A stretch of DNA of 41,212 nt from an uncultured Roseburia sp. GTDB lineage: Bacteria > Bacillota > Clostridia > Lachnospirales > Lachnospiraceae. Location: assembly GCA_900550935.1 (NCBI GenBank), contig URUD01000024.1, positions 1-41,212 of the forward strand, in the 5' to 3' direction. The position numbers and the translations under genes are program-made. Positions 15,526-24,228 of the stretch are shown one piece after another (position 1 is the first letter of the stretch; each line of letters opens with the position of its first letter). The notes beneath the pieces are model-generated. The model made no database searches, had not been told where the DNA came from, and worked only from the letters and a program-made list of their open reading frames with translations.

Positions 15526-16015
15526 AGTGGCATATCTGGGAGTATTTCTGGCATTGGCATTGATCTGCAGTTATGTGGAGAGCCTGATCCCCTTTTATTT
15601 TGGTATTCCGGGGGTAAAACTTGGACTTACCAATCTTGTGGTGGTGCTGATGCTGTATTGTGTGGGAACAAAGGAGGCACTTTTGATCTCTGTGCTTCGA
15701 ATCGTTCTTTCCGGCTTCCTGTTTGGAAATATGTTTTCCATCCTCTACAGTCTGGCAGGCGGATTGCTTAGTTTTATCGTCATGGTACTGCTGAAAAAGA
15801 TGGTAAAAAGCAGCATGGTATTCGTCAGTGTATGCGGAGGCATTTTTCACAATGTCGGACAGTTGATCGTGGCTGCCATTGTGGTTGAAAATTATAATAT
15901 TTTTTACTATTTTCCAATCCTGCTGCTGGCGGGATTTTTAACCGGTTTTCTGATCGGGATCGCAGCACAGGAGATGCGGCGGCGTATCGGTGGCAGATTT
16001 GGATTTCGAAAATAG
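15500..16015 (+). CDS. Gx transporter family / heptaprenyl diphosphate synthase component I-like membrane protein
   Basis: About 171 residues with five or six membrane helices. The family signature SYVESLIPFYFGIPGVKLGL is followed by TNLVVVLMLY; later segments include SVLRIVLSGFLFGN and GGIFHNVGQLIVAAIV. This is the Hpre_diP_synt_I (Gx transporter) family, related to ECF-type S components. The substrate is unknown and the synthase name is historical. The open frame begins at 15440, but the GTG at 15500 has GGAAG at 15487-15491 and gives a family-like N-terminus; GTG 15491 and TTG 15515 are alternatives. It overlaps the NusG_II gene, so the two are probably translated together. Confidence 0.82.
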   Translation: MSWTVLRNKVAYLGVFLALALICSYVESLIPFYFGIPGVKLGLTNLVVVLMLYCVGTKEALLISVLRIVLSGFLFGNMFSILYSLAGGLLSFIVMVLLKKMVKSSMVFVSVCGGIFHNVGQLIVAAIVVENYNIFYYFPILLLAGFLTGFLIGIAAQEMRRRIGGRFGFRK

Positions 16016-16032
16016 CGTAGAAAGGATAAGTC

Positions 16033-16644
16033 ATGTATTCATATATCAAGGGTGTATTGGCAGAATTGGAAGAAGATGCCATAGTCGTTGAGACCGGCGG
16101 GATCGGATATCATATTTATACGACCGGTCAGACTTTTTCCCGTCTGCCGTCTTTAGGGGACGAAGTAAAGATATATACCTATCTGTATATCAGAGAGGAT
16201 GCCATGTTACTGTATGGCTTTTGCTCGAAGGATGAACTTCGTGTCTTTAAACTGCTTTTGGGAGTCAGCGGCATCGGACCGAAAGGGGCACTGGCGATCC
16301 TTTCTGTGATGACGACAGATGATCTTCGGTTTGCAGTACTTGGAGACGATGCAAAGACCATTGCAAAGGCGCCGGGTGTCGGCGTAAAGACCGCACAGCG
16401 GCTGATCTTAGAACTGCGGGATAAATTAAGCATTGAGGATGCGTTTGAAGAAAAATTAAGCCAGGCAGAGGACACTGCAAGGGACAGGGCAAAAGGAGCC
16501 AAAAACGAAGCCGTACAGGCACTGGTTGCCCTTGGTTATTCTTCTTCCGAGGCATTAAAAGCCCTTGGAGGCATTGAGATCACAGAAGAGACGGATGTGG
16601 AAGATCTCTTAAAAGCAGCTCTCAAAAATATGGCATTGATGTAA
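16033..16644 (+). CDS. ruvA: Holliday junction branch migration protein RuvA
   Basis: RuvA tetramers bind Holliday junctions and load RuvB. The 203-residue protein starts MYSYIKGVLAEL (OB fold, about 1-62). It has two helix-hairpin-helix motifs, LLGVSGIGPKGALAIL and IAKAPGVGVKTAQRLILEL, and a C-terminal RuvB-binding domain (about 155-203, EAVQALVALGYSSSEALKAL). ATG 16033 follows AGAAAGGAT. The gap to ruvB is 21 bases. Confidence 0.96.
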   Translation: MYSYIKGVLAELEEDAIVVETGGIGYHIYTTGQTFSRLPSLGDEVKIYTYLYIREDAMLLYGFCSKDELRVFKLLLGVSGIGPKGALAILSVMTTDDLRFAVLGDDAKTIAKAPGVGVKTAQRLILELRDKLSIEDAFEEKLSQAEDTARDRAKGAKNEAVQALVALGYSSSEALKALGGIEITEETDVEDLLKAALKNMALM

Positions 16645-16665
16645 CAGCCACAAGATGGAGAAACA

Positions 16666-17661
16666 ATGGAAAAACGAGTAATATCAACACAGGTGCAGGA
16701 AGAGGACTTAAAGATCGAAAAGAGCCTCAGACCGCAGCTGTTAAACGATTATATCGGTCAGGAAAAGGCAAAGAAAAATTTAAAAATCTATATCGAGGCG
16801 GCAAAACAGAGGGGAGAGTCCTTAGACCATGTCCTGTTTTACGGGCCTCCCGGACTGGGAAAGACCACATTAGCGGGAATCATTGCAAACGAAATGGGAA
16901 CTCATATGAAAGTGACATCCGGTCCTGCGATCGGAAAACCGGGGGAGATGGCAGCCATCTTAAGCAATCTTCAGGAGGGGGATGTCCTTTTTGTCGATGA
17001 GATCCATCGATTGAACCGTCAGGTGGAAGAGGTGCTTTACCCTGCCATGGAGGATTATGTGATTGACATTATGATCGGAAAAGGTGCCACGGCGCGTTCT
17101 ATCCGTCTGGATTTGCCCAAATTTACCCTGGTTGGCGCAACCACAAGGGCGGGGCTCTTGTCAGCACCACTCAGAGACCGTTTTGGCGTCGTCCATCATC
17201 TGGAATTTTATACGGTGGAAGAATTGCAGACGATCATTTTGCGTTCTGCCGATACGTTGGGCGTTAAGATCGAGCAGGAGGGTGCATTTGAACTGGCAAG
17301 ACGTTCCAGAGGAACGCCACGTCTGGCAAACCGCCTGTTAAAGAGGGTGCGTGATTTTGCAGAGGTAAAATACGATGGAAACATCACAAAAGAAGTGGCA
17401 TCATTTGCACTTGATCTTCTGGAAGTAGATAAGATGGGACTCGACCAGAATGACCGGAATATCCTGATGCTCATCATCGAGAAATTCCAGGGTGGTCCGG
17501 TCGGACTGGATACACTGGCAGCGGCTCTGGGTGAGGATGCCGGAACAATCGAGGATGTATATGAACCATACCTGGTAAAGAATGGATTTATCAATCGCAC
17601 TCCGAAGGGAAGAGTTGTGACAGATTTTGCCTACCAGCATTTCGGACTTCCACGTGAATAG
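16666..17661 (+). CDS. ruvB: Holliday junction branch migration DNA helicase RuvB
   Basis: RuvB is the AAA+ motor for branch migration. The 331-residue protein has Walker A GPPGLGKTT (about 60-68), Walker B LFVDEIHRLNR, sensor 1 in TLVGATTRAG, the arginine-finger region LRDRFGVVHHLEFY and a C-terminal winged-helix domain (NGFINRTPKGRVVTDFAYQH). The start ATG 16666 follows GATGGAG. It forms the usual ruvAB pair. A promoter for the next gene follows at 17673-17701. Confidence 0.97.
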   Translation: MEKRVISTQVQEEDLKIEKSLRPQLLNDYIGQEKAKKNLKIYIEAAKQRGESLDHVLFYGPPGLGKTTLAGIIANEMGTHMKVTSGPAIGKPGEMAAILSNLQEGDVLFVDEIHRLNRQVEEVLYPAMEDYVIDIMIGKGATARSIRLDLPKFTLVGATTRAGLLSAPLRDRFGVVHHLEFYTVEELQTIILRSADTLGVKIEQEGAFELARRSRGTPRLANRLLKRVRDFAEVKYDGNITKEVASFALDLLEVDKMGLDQNDRNILMLIIEKFQGGPVGLDTLAAALGEDAGTIEDVYEPYLVKNGFINRTPKGRVVTDFAYQHFGLPRE

Positions 17662-17672
17662 TGGAATTGCAG

Positions 17673-17701
17673 TTGCTTTTCCTGCAAAATACTTATATAA
17701 T
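17673..17701 (+). promoter_or_regulatory. Promoter upstream of zapA
   Basis: TTGCTT (17673-17678) and TATAAT (17696-17701) are separated by exactly 17 bases. The site starts 12 bases after the ruvB stop. Predicted initiation near 17708 gives a short leader containing GGAGGA before the ATG at 17733. Confidence 0.7.
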
Positions 17702-17732
17702 AAAAGCAGAAGATGCGGCGGAGGAATACGTT

Positions 17733-18236
17733 ATGTCAGAAAAAACGAGTGCGGAAGTCCTGATCGGAGGAAAAGTCTATACGTTGAGCGGCTACGAGGG
17801 AGAAGAATATCTTCAGAAAGTAGCGGCATATATCAATGGAAAACTGAGTGAATTTGACAGTACCGAAGGCTATCGCAGACTTCCGGGAGATATGAAAGCG
17901 ACCCTGCTGGAGCTTAACATAGCAGATGACTATTTTAAGGCAAAGGCACAGGTAGAAAAATTAGAACAGCAGATCGAGACAAAGGATAAGGAGATCTACA
18001 ATTTAAAGCACGATCTGATCTCCAATCAGATCAAGACAGAGAGCGATGAAAAAGAGCGGCAGAGGCTCGAGGCAGAAAACAAGGAACTTCTGTTGAACAA
18101 AGCAAAACTCGAGGCGTCATTAGAGGAAAAACTGCTTGGCAAACTTCCGGAAAAGGAAAAGAATCCTAAAAAAGCAGAAAAGGCAACGACAGATGAGCAG
18201 ACGGACGTAACAGAAGAAAATGAGGGACGGGGATGA
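17733..18236 (+). CDS. zapA: Cell division protein ZapA-like
   Basis: ZapA binds FtsZ and bundles protofilaments at the Z ring. The 167-residue protein begins MSEKTSAEVLIGGKVYTLSG, the usual ZapA beta strand pair. The helix EEYLQKVAAYINGKLSEF and a long coiled coil (about residues 70-145, rich in E, K, Q and L) follow, then an acidic low-complexity tail. It is longer than the roughly 90-residue Bacillus ZapA, as in other Clostridia. A 24-residue upstream extension from 17661 is rejected: it would include the promoter and -10 sequence, and GGAGGA at 17719-17724 points to ATG 17733. The stop codon lies inside a terminator-like stem. Confidence 0.88.
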   Translation: MSEKTSAEVLIGGKVYTLSGYEGEEYLQKVAAYINGKLSEFDSTEGYRRLPGDMKATLLELNIADDYFKAKAQVEKLEQQIETKDKEIYNLKHDLISNQIKTESDEKERQRLEAENKELLLNKAKLEASLEEKLLGKLPEKEKNPKKAEKATTDEQTDVTEENEGRG

Positions 18237-18257
18237 GAGTGATCTTCGTCCTCTTTT
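18224..18257 (+). terminator. Weak terminator or attenuator-like hairpin at the end of zapA
   Basis: GGGACGGGGAT (18224-18234) can pair with ATCTTCGTCCT (18242-18252), using three G-U pairs, around a 7-base loop, followed by CTTTTG. The zapA stop TGA is inside the structure. The U tract is short, so partial read-through into the U32 gene is likely. Confidence 0.45.
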
Positions 18258-18284
18258 GTATGATAAAGGAGAAGAAATAAGACT

Positions 18285-20504
18285 ATGACAACAGCGGAAT
18301 TACTTGCACCGGCAGGTTCTTATGAGACCTTTCAGGCGGTCTTAAATGCGGGAGCGGATGCGGTATATCTGGGCGGAAGCAGCTTTGGTGCCAGAGCCTA
18401 TGCCGACAATTTCAAAGAAGAAGAACTGATGCATGCGATCGATGAGGCGCATATTCATGGAAAACAGCTTTATCTGACGGTAAATACGCTGTTTAAGGAA
18501 GAAGAATTAGAGAGCCAGCTTTATCCGTATCTGTTGCCGTATTACAAACAGGGACTGGATGCAGTCATCGTGCAGGATATTGGGGCACTGTGTTTTATCA
18601 GAGAGGCATTTCCGGATCTTGCCGTACATACCAGTACGCAGATGACGATCACAAACCGTTATGGTGCAGAGCTGATGAAGTCCTATGGCGCAAACCGCGT
18701 GGTGACTGCCAGAGAGATGTCATTCGAAGAGATCAAAGACATCCACGACCATGTCGACATTGAGATTGAGAGCTTCGTGCATGGCGCACTGTGTTACTGT
18801 TATTCCGGTCAGTGTCTGCTCAGCAGTATGTTGGGCGGCAGGAGTGGAAATCGGGGCAGATGTGCCCAGCCGTGCAGACTTTCCTATGAGGTTTGTGATG
18901 CAGATAAAAAAATAGTACAGGCAAATGGCTACATTTTAAGCCCGAGGGATCTGTGTACGATCGAACTGCTGCCACAGCTGTTGGAAAGCGGGATCTATTC
19001 CTTTAAGATCGAGGGACGTATGAAACAGGCAGAGTATGCTGCCGGAGTAGTGTCGGTCTACAGGCAGTATCTGGATTACTATTTTGAACTGCTGGCGAAG
19101 TATGGGGATGAGAAAGAAGCGGCGGCACACTATCAGGTAAAACCAAAAGATTATCAGAAACTGGTCGATTTTGGAAACCGGAGCGGATTTACCGACGGAT
19201 ATTATAAGAGGCACAATGGCAGAGAGATGATCACCATTGGCAAACCGAACCACGCAAAAGGAAATGAGACCTTACAGGAAGAAGTGCGGGAAAAATATCT
19301 GCGCACCGAATTAAAAGAAAAAATCAAGGGAAATTTAAGACTTTCCAAAGAATTTCCTGCTATACTGGAAGCATCCTGTGGAGAGATCACTGCCACTGTA
19401 ACGGGAGCAGTGCCGCAGGCAGCAAAAAATCAGCCGCTGACCAGAGAAAAGGTGGAGGCAAACCTCAAAAAGACAGGAAACACGCCATTTGTTTTTTCTG
19501 AGTTGGAGATCACGATGGAAGATGATCTGTTCCTGCCGGTACAGGCGTTGAATCAGCTCCGCAGGGAACTGCTAGACCAGCTGACAGAACAGATGCTTGC
19601 AGCATACCGGAGAGAGAAAGAACAGAACCCGAAACGGGAACAGGCAGTGACAGAGCAAAAAGGAAGACAGCAATTAAGTCTTGCTGTTTCCATCGAAAAC
19701 CGGTCACAGCTTGCAACCGTCTGTGCGTTTGATACAGTTTCGGATGTCTATCTTGATAACAGCTGTTACCAGACATCGGACTGGAGGAACCAGCTCACAG
19801 AGGATATCAGACATATTAAAGAGACAGGAAAGAAGGCTTATTATATCCTTCCATCCATATTCCGGAAACAGACGGCAGAACGCTACCGAAAAGACCGGGA
19901 TTACTGGGTGAGCTGCGGCGTGGATGGCTTTGTAGTGAAAAATTTTGATGAGATCCGGTTTTTACAGCAGGAGTTTTCCGGTAAGATCCCGATCATCTTT
20001 GATCACAGCCTGTATACCTACAATAACAGGGCAAAGTATACAATGCAGGCATACCAGCCGCTCCGTGAAACAATTCCGTTGGAATTAAACCGTAAGGAAC
20101 TGTTAAACCGGGAAAACGCGGGCAGTGAACTGGTCATTTACGGATATCTTCCGTTGATGACTTCGGCGCAGTGCGTACATGCCAACACAACGGGGTGTGA
20201 CAAAAAAGCCGGTAAACTGTACTTAAAAGACCGGTATGGTAAATATTTCCCGGTAAAAAATAATTGCAGAGAATGTTATAATACCATATATAACACAACA
20301 CCATTGCTTCTGTTTGACTATGCGCACGAGTTTGAGCGGATGGGCATCACACAGTTTCGTATTTCCTTTACTATAGAGAGTACAGAGCAGGTAAAAGAGA
20401 TCCTTGCCTTGTATCAGAACGTATTCTTATCTGGACCCACCACTGTGAGGGAAGCATATGGAAAAGAGTATACCAATGGACATTATAAACGAGGGGTAGA
20501 ATAA
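18285..20504 (+). CDS. U32 family peptidase / RNA hydroxylase-like protein
   Basis: The 739-residue protein starts TTAELLAPAGSYETFQAVLN and GADAVYLGG, the TIM-barrel entry of the U32 family. It continues with VHTSTQMTITN, SFVHGALCYCYSGQCLLSSM and GRCAQPCRLSYEV, the Cys-rich signature. The C-terminal half has more conserved cysteines (CVHANTTGC and NCRECYNTIYN). U32 members were first called collagenases. Characterised bacterial relatives (TrhP, RlhA) act in prephenate-dependent hydroxylation of tRNA or 23S rRNA. The two-part length fits RlhA-like proteins better than short TrhP. The specific RNA target is not determinable here. The start ATG 18285 has GGAGAAG upstream. Confidence 0.85.
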   Translation: MTTAELLAPAGSYETFQAVLNAGADAVYLGGSSFGARAYADNFKEEELMHAIDEAHIHGKQLYLTVNTLFKEEELESQLYPYLLPYYKQGLDAVIVQDIGALCFIREAFPDLAVHTSTQMTITNRYGAELMKSYGANRVVTAREMSFEEIKDIHDHVDIEIESFVHGALCYCYSGQCLLSSMLGGRSGNRGRCAQPCRLSYEVCDADKKIVQANGYILSPRDLCTIELLPQLLESGIYSFKIEGRMKQAEYAAGVVSVYRQYLDYYFELLAKYGDEKEAAAHYQVKPKDYQKLVDFGNRSGFTDGYYKRHNGREMITIGKPNHAKGNETLQEEVREKYLRTELKEKIKGNLRLSKEFPAILEASCGEITATVTGAVPQAAKNQPLTREKVEANLKKTGNTPFVFSELEITMEDDLFLPVQALNQLRRELLDQLTEQMLAAYRREKEQNPKREQAVTEQKGRQQLSLAVSIENRSQLATVCAFDTVSDVYLDNSCYQTSDWRNQLTEDIRHIKETGKKAYYILPSIFRKQTAERYRKDRDYWVSCGVDGFVVKNFDEIRFLQQEFSGKIPIIFDHSLYTYNNRAKYTMQAYQPLRETIPLELNRKELLNRENAGSELVIYGYLPLMTSAQCVHANTTGCDKKAGKLYLKDRYGKYFPVKNNCRECYNTIYNTTPLLLFDYAHEFERMGITQFRISFTIESTEQVKEILALYQNVFLSGPTTVREAYGKEYTNGHYKRGVE

Positions 20505-20507
20505 TTT

Positions 20508-21884
20508 ATGACAAACGTGATTGTTGAAGTGTCGAAATTTATCATGATGATACTTTTCGCGCTGTATACGTTTGAATGTTTTGCGGCATTCAGGGGACGT
20601 ATCAATCCCAAAAAGAGAGAGAGGATCTTCAAGCGGCAGGTGTTTTATCTGTATCTGATCCATCTGGATGGATTTCTTTCCATTTATGCCGTGACGGATG
20701 AAATACAGATTGTCGTACTGTACTTTTTACAGCTTGTACTGATCACAATCCTGCTGGGCAATTACCAGTTGCTGTATCCGAAGGCATCCAGACTGGTTAC
20801 AAATAATATGTGCATGCTGTTAGTTGTCGGATTTATCATGCTGACACGTCTGTCTTATGATAAATCGGTAAAACAGTATGCAATCGCTGTGGTATCCACG
20901 GTCATCATCTTTGTGATACCGGTATTGATCCGCAAGGCAAAATTCCTGCGCAACCTGACCTGGCTTTATGCGATTGTTGGTATGGCGGGACTTGCTGTTG
21001 TAACAGTGTTCGGAGCAACGAGTTATGGGGCGAAGATCTCCATTTCGGTGGGAGGTTTTTTCTCCATCCAGCCGTCCGAATTTGTGAAAATCCTGTTTGT
21101 ATTTTTCATAGCCTGTATGTTGCATCAGAATACAGATTTTAAACAGGTTTGTATCACGACAGTGATCGCTGCGGCACATGTGCTGATTCTTGTGGCATCC
21201 AGAGATCTTGGTGGAGCGTTGATCTTTTTCATTACATACCTTGTAATGCTTTATGTGGCGACCAAGAAACTGTTTTATTTTGCAGGGGGCATCATGGTGG
21301 GAGCGATCGCCGCGGTAGTTGCCTACCAGTTGTTTTCCCATGTCAGGGTCCGTGTGGTAGCATGGCAGGATCCGCTCAGTGTGATCGATAACGAGGGCTA
21401 TCAGATCTGTCAGTCCCTGTTTGCAATTGGAACCGGCGGATGGTTTGGAACCGGACTGTATCAGGGTTCACCGAACAAGATCCCAGTGGTGGAGCAGGAT
21501 TTTATTTTTTCCGCGATCTCCGAAGAAATGGGTGGGATTTTTGCACTGTGCCTGATCATGGTATGTATCAGTTGTTTTTTGATGTTTTTAAATATCGCGA
21601 TGCAGATGAAAGACCAGTTTTATAAATTAGTGGCATTAGGACTTGGTACGGTATACGCATTTCAGGTATTTTTGACCATCGGGGGAGTAACCAAATTTAT
21701 CCCGTCCACCGGAGTGACACTGCCACTTGTGAGTTATGGAGGAAGTTCTCTGCTTAGTACCATGATATTATTTGCAATCATTCAGGGATTGTATATCTTA
21801 AGACAGGATGAGGGAGAGACAAATGGAAAACAGACCGTACAAAGAAGAACAAGATTTGAAGATGAGATCGAAGACTTCTCCTAA
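20508..21884 (+). CDS. SEDS-family peptidoglycan glycosyltransferase (FtsW/RodA/SpoVE)
   Basis: SEDS proteins polymerise glycan strands from lipid II and work with a class B transpeptidase. The 458-residue protein has about ten membrane helices. Signature regions are GGFFSIQPSEFVKILFVFF, ASRDLGGALIFFITYLVMLY (with the catalytic-region Asp), GTGGWFGTGLYQGSPNKIP, FIFSAISEEMGGIFAL and FIPSTGVTLPLVSYGGSSLL. The ATG at 20508 follows GAGGGG and lies three bases after the U32 stop. Its 3' end overlaps the transpeptidase gene by 62 bases. The N-terminal 100 residues are extra compared with Bacillus RodA, like actinobacterial RodA-PbpA pairs. Whether it serves elongation, division or sporulation cannot be decided. 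Confidence 0.92.
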   Translation: MTNVIVEVSKFIMMILFALYTFECFAAFRGRINPKKRERIFKRQVFYLYLIHLDGFLSIYAVTDEIQIVVLYFLQLVLITILLGNYQLLYPKASRLVTNNMCMLLVVGFIMLTRLSYDKSVKQYAIAVVSTVIIFVIPVLIRKAKFLRNLTWLYAIVGMAGLAVVTVFGATSYGAKISISVGGFFSIQPSEFVKILFVFFIACMLHQNTDFKQVCITTVIAAAHVLILVASRDLGGALIFFITYLVMLYVATKKLFYFAGGIMVGAIAAVVAYQLFSHVRVRVVAWQDPLSVIDNEGYQICQSLFAIGTGGWFGTGLYQGSPNKIPVVEQDFIFSAISEEMGGIFALCLIMVCISCFLMFLNIAMQMKDQFYKLVALGLGTVYAFQVFLTIGGVTKFIPSTGVTLPLVSYGGSSLLSTMILFAIIQGLYILRQDEGETNGKQTVQRRTRFEDEIEDFS

Positions 21885-23322
21885 GAACAAGAAAAAAAAG
21901 AAAGCCCCTTCCAAAAACAGGGAATTTGCAGTGATCACCTATTCCTTTCTGGCACTGTTCATCTGCCTGATGGGGTACTTTACCTATTTTCAATTTGAAA
22001 AAAGTGAAGATTTTATCGATAATCCATATAATACCAGACAGGAGACTTTCGAACAGAAGGTAGTCCGGGGTAAGATTCTGGCGGCAACCGGAGAAACGCT
22101 GGCAGAGACGATCAGCGATGATGCGGGAAATGATACCAGAAGATATCCGTATGGAAGTATATTTGCACACGTTGTTGGTTATTCTACTCATGGAAAGACT
22201 GGAATCGAATCACAGGCAAACTTTGACCTGCTGCGTTCCAATGTTTCCATTATCGAGAAAACAGGAAATGAGATCCAGGGCGAAAAGAGCATTGGTGACA
22301 ATGTGGTCACGACACTGGATTATGAATTGCAGCTTCGTGCCTATGATGCGCTTGGCTCCTACGATGGAGCAGTCGTTGTGATGGAGCCGGCAACCGGAAA
22401 GATCCTTGCAATGGTTTCCAAGCCGGATTTTGATCCAAATACGATCTCTGAGGACTGGGATACGCTTACAGCAGATACCAATACGGATGCCGTGTTGTTA
22501 AACCGTGCAACACAGGGACTATATCCGCCGGGATCGACTTTTAAGATCTTAACGACCTTAGAGTATTTAAACGAGCATGGAACAGATGAGGATTACAGTT
22601 ATTCCTGCAATGGAAGTTTTACAGTTGGAAATACGACGATCCACTGCCATAACAACAAGAGCCATGGCACACAGACCTTAAAGCAGGCATTTGCAAATTC
22701 CTGTAATTCGGCGTATTCGTCGATGGGACTGGACTTAGATATCACACAGTTTGCAAAGTTGTGTGATTCCCTGCTTTTTAATACCAGCCTTCCAACAAAA
22801 TTTGAATCGTCAAAGAGCAGTTTTGTCCTTCAGAGCAGTGATGGAGATGCCTCCATTATGAGTACCTCGATCGGACAGGGAAAGACGCTTGTTACACCAT
22901 TTCATATGGCACTCATTGTCAGTGCAATCGCAAACGATGGTGTTTTGATGCAGCCATATGTGATCGACCACACAGAAACCTATGAGGGTACGGTGCACGA
23001 GCAGAATGAGCCGGAGACCTATAAGCAGTTGATCTCATCCGAAAATGCAGCGGTATTGCAGGAGTATATGTCTGCAGTAGTACAGAATGGAACCGGACAG
23101 AAATTAAAAGGACAGAGTTACGAGGCGGCAGGAAAGACTGGTTCGGCAGAGTTTTCTTCCGGTACGAATGCAGCACATTCTTGGTTTGTGGGCTATGCAC
23201 ACCAGGAAGGAAAAGAGGATATCGCGGTTGCCGTGTTAGTAGAGGATTCCGGTGTTGGAAGCGAATATGCGGTTCCAATCGCAAAAGAGATTTTTGATTC
23301 TTATTATGAGAATTACGAATAG
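21823..23322 (+). CDS. Penicillin-binding protein transpeptidase (PbpA-like class B PBP)
   Basis: The 499-residue protein has a basic cytoplasmic start (KNKKKKKAPSKNRE), one membrane helix (about 40-60), an N-terminal pedestal domain and a transpeptidase domain. Active-site motifs are S238-T-F-K241 (PPGSTFK), S293-C-N295 (FANSCNSAYSS) and K438-T-G-S (AGKTGSAEF). It cross-links peptidoglycan outside the membrane. The short pedestal and its place right after a SEDS gene resemble the RodA-PbpA arrangement. ATG 21823 follows AGGGAGAG; a start at 21808 adds only five residues. The overlap with the SEDS gene implies coupled translation. Confidence 0.93.
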   Translation: MENRPYKEEQDLKMRSKTSPKNKKKKKAPSKNREFAVITYSFLALFICLMGYFTYFQFEKSEDFIDNPYNTRQETFEQKVVRGKILAATGETLAETISDDAGNDTRRYPYGSIFAHVVGYSTHGKTGIESQANFDLLRSNVSIIEKTGNEIQGEKSIGDNVVTTLDYELQLRAYDALGSYDGAVVVMEPATGKILAMVSKPDFDPNTISEDWDTLTADTNTDAVLLNRATQGLYPPGSTFKILTTLEYLNEHGTDEDYSYSCNGSFTVGNTTIHCHNNKSHGTQTLKQAFANSCNSAYSSMGLDLDITQFAKLCDSLLFNTSLPTKFESSKSSFVLQSSDGDASIMSTSIGQGKTLVTPFHMALIVSAIANDGVLMQPYVIDHTETYEGTVHEQNEPETYKQLISSENAAVLQEYMSAVVQNGTGQKLKGQSYEAAGKTGSAEFSSGTNAAHSWFVGYAHQEGKEDIAVAVLVEDSGVGSEYAVPIAKEIFDSYYENYE

Positions 23323-23336
23323 AGCAGGTTTATTTC

Positions 23337-23365
23337 TTGCATGAACCGGGAAAAAGTATTATACT
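23337..23365 (+). promoter_or_regulatory. Promoter upstream of the NUDIX gene
   Basis: TTGCAT (23337-23342) and TATACT (23360-23365) are 17 bases apart. It begins 15 bases after the transpeptidase stop and indicates a new transcription unit. The leader holds AGGAGG at about 23391-23396. Confidence 0.65.
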
Positions 23366-23403
23366 TAATTTAATTATGAGAAACCACATCAGGAGGTATT
23401 GCA

Positions 23404-23856
23404 ATGATAGAAGCAACGAGCTGTGGTGGTGTGGTAATATTTCGAGGTAAAATATTGCTCTTATACAAGAATTATAAAAATAAGTATGAGGGCTGGGTAT
23501 TGCCCAAGGGAACCGTAGAAGAGGGCGAGACATATGAGGACACCGCACTTCGCGAGGTTCTTGAAGAGACAGGCGCCAGAGCAAATATCATAAAATATGT
23601 AGGCAAAAGCCAGTATTCATTTACCGTACCGGAAGACACCGTGGAAAAAGAAGTCCATTGGTATCTGATGATGGGAGACAGTTATTACAGCAAGCCACAG
23701 CGGGAAGAGTATTTTGTAGATTCAGGATATTACAAATTCCATGAGGCATATCACCTCTTGAAATTTCCAAACGAAAAACAGATTTTAGAGAAAGCCTACA
23801 ACGAATATTTAGAATTAAAGAAGAACAATTTGTGGGGCAGTCATAAGTATTTTTAG
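23404..23856 (+). CDS. NUDIX hydrolase
   Basis: A 150-residue protein with a full NUDIX box from G36 to G57 (GTVEEGETYEDTALREVLEE then TG), matching G-x5-E-x7-R-E-x2-E-E-x-G. The flanking KYEGWVLPKG and the AP4A-type ending fit a small diadenosine-polyphosphate or nucleotide-sugar hydrolase, but the substrate cannot be read from sequence. The start ATG 23404 has AGGAGG upstream and its own promoter. The next gene starts 39 bases downstream. Confidence 0.92.
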   Translation: MIEATSCGGVVIFRGKILLLYKNYKNKYEGWVLPKGTVEEGETYEDTALREVLEETGARANIIKYVGKSQYSFTVPEDTVEKEVHWYLMMGDSYYSKPQREEYFVDSGYYKFHEAYHLLKFPNEKQILEKAYNEYLELKKNNLWGSHKYF

Positions 23857-23895
23857 TCTGCCAGTGAAACCACATTGGAAGACTGAGGATTTTGT

Positions 23896-24228
23896 ATGAT
23901 ATGGTATGATGATTTGTATGTAGGAGAGAGTATCGTACATAAGACAGGAAAAATTAAATGGAAAATTCTTCACAATGCGGGACAGATCCATATTTATGTC
24001 ATTGCACTGGCATCTTGTCCGGAAAATCTTCTTGATATCATTCCTGCACAGGAACTGATGCAAAAGGGGTATCCCAAAAAGGAATTATATGTGGTCGGGC
24101 TGGCAAAAGGCTACGACGAGGCGGTCGAGGTGGCAGCATCGATTGTGGATGAGGTATATCAGAATACAGGTGGTTTTGCCGTCAGACCGTATCTGGAAGA
24201 AAAAAGGAGAAGGAAAAAAGAGGGATGA
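23896..24228 (+). CDS. Conserved-looking protein of unknown function, 110 aa
   Basis: Not recognised. The 110-residue product starts MIWYDDLYVGESIVHKTGKI and has alternating strands (IHIYVIALAS), a polar middle and helices (EAVEVAASIVDEVYQN), then a very basic tail (LEEKRRRKKEG). There is no signal peptide or membrane segment, so it is likely cytosolic. The ATG at 23896 follows GAGGA. The stop overlaps the DUF2953 start by four bases (ATGA), so the two are translationally coupled, and it shares a unit with GerW. A role tied to sporulation is inference from position only. Confidence 0.75.
   Translation: MIWYDDLYVGESIVHKTGKIKWKILHNAGQIHIYVIALASCPENLLDIIPAQELMQKGYPKKELYVVGLAKGYDEAVEVAASIVDEVYQNTGGFAVRPYLEEKRRRKKEG

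Noticed and set aside
20820..21341. 173-residue minus-strand open frame
   Set aside because: It is wholly antisense to the SEDS glycosyltransferase gene, His/Lys/Asn-rich with no family pattern and no ribosome binding site logic.
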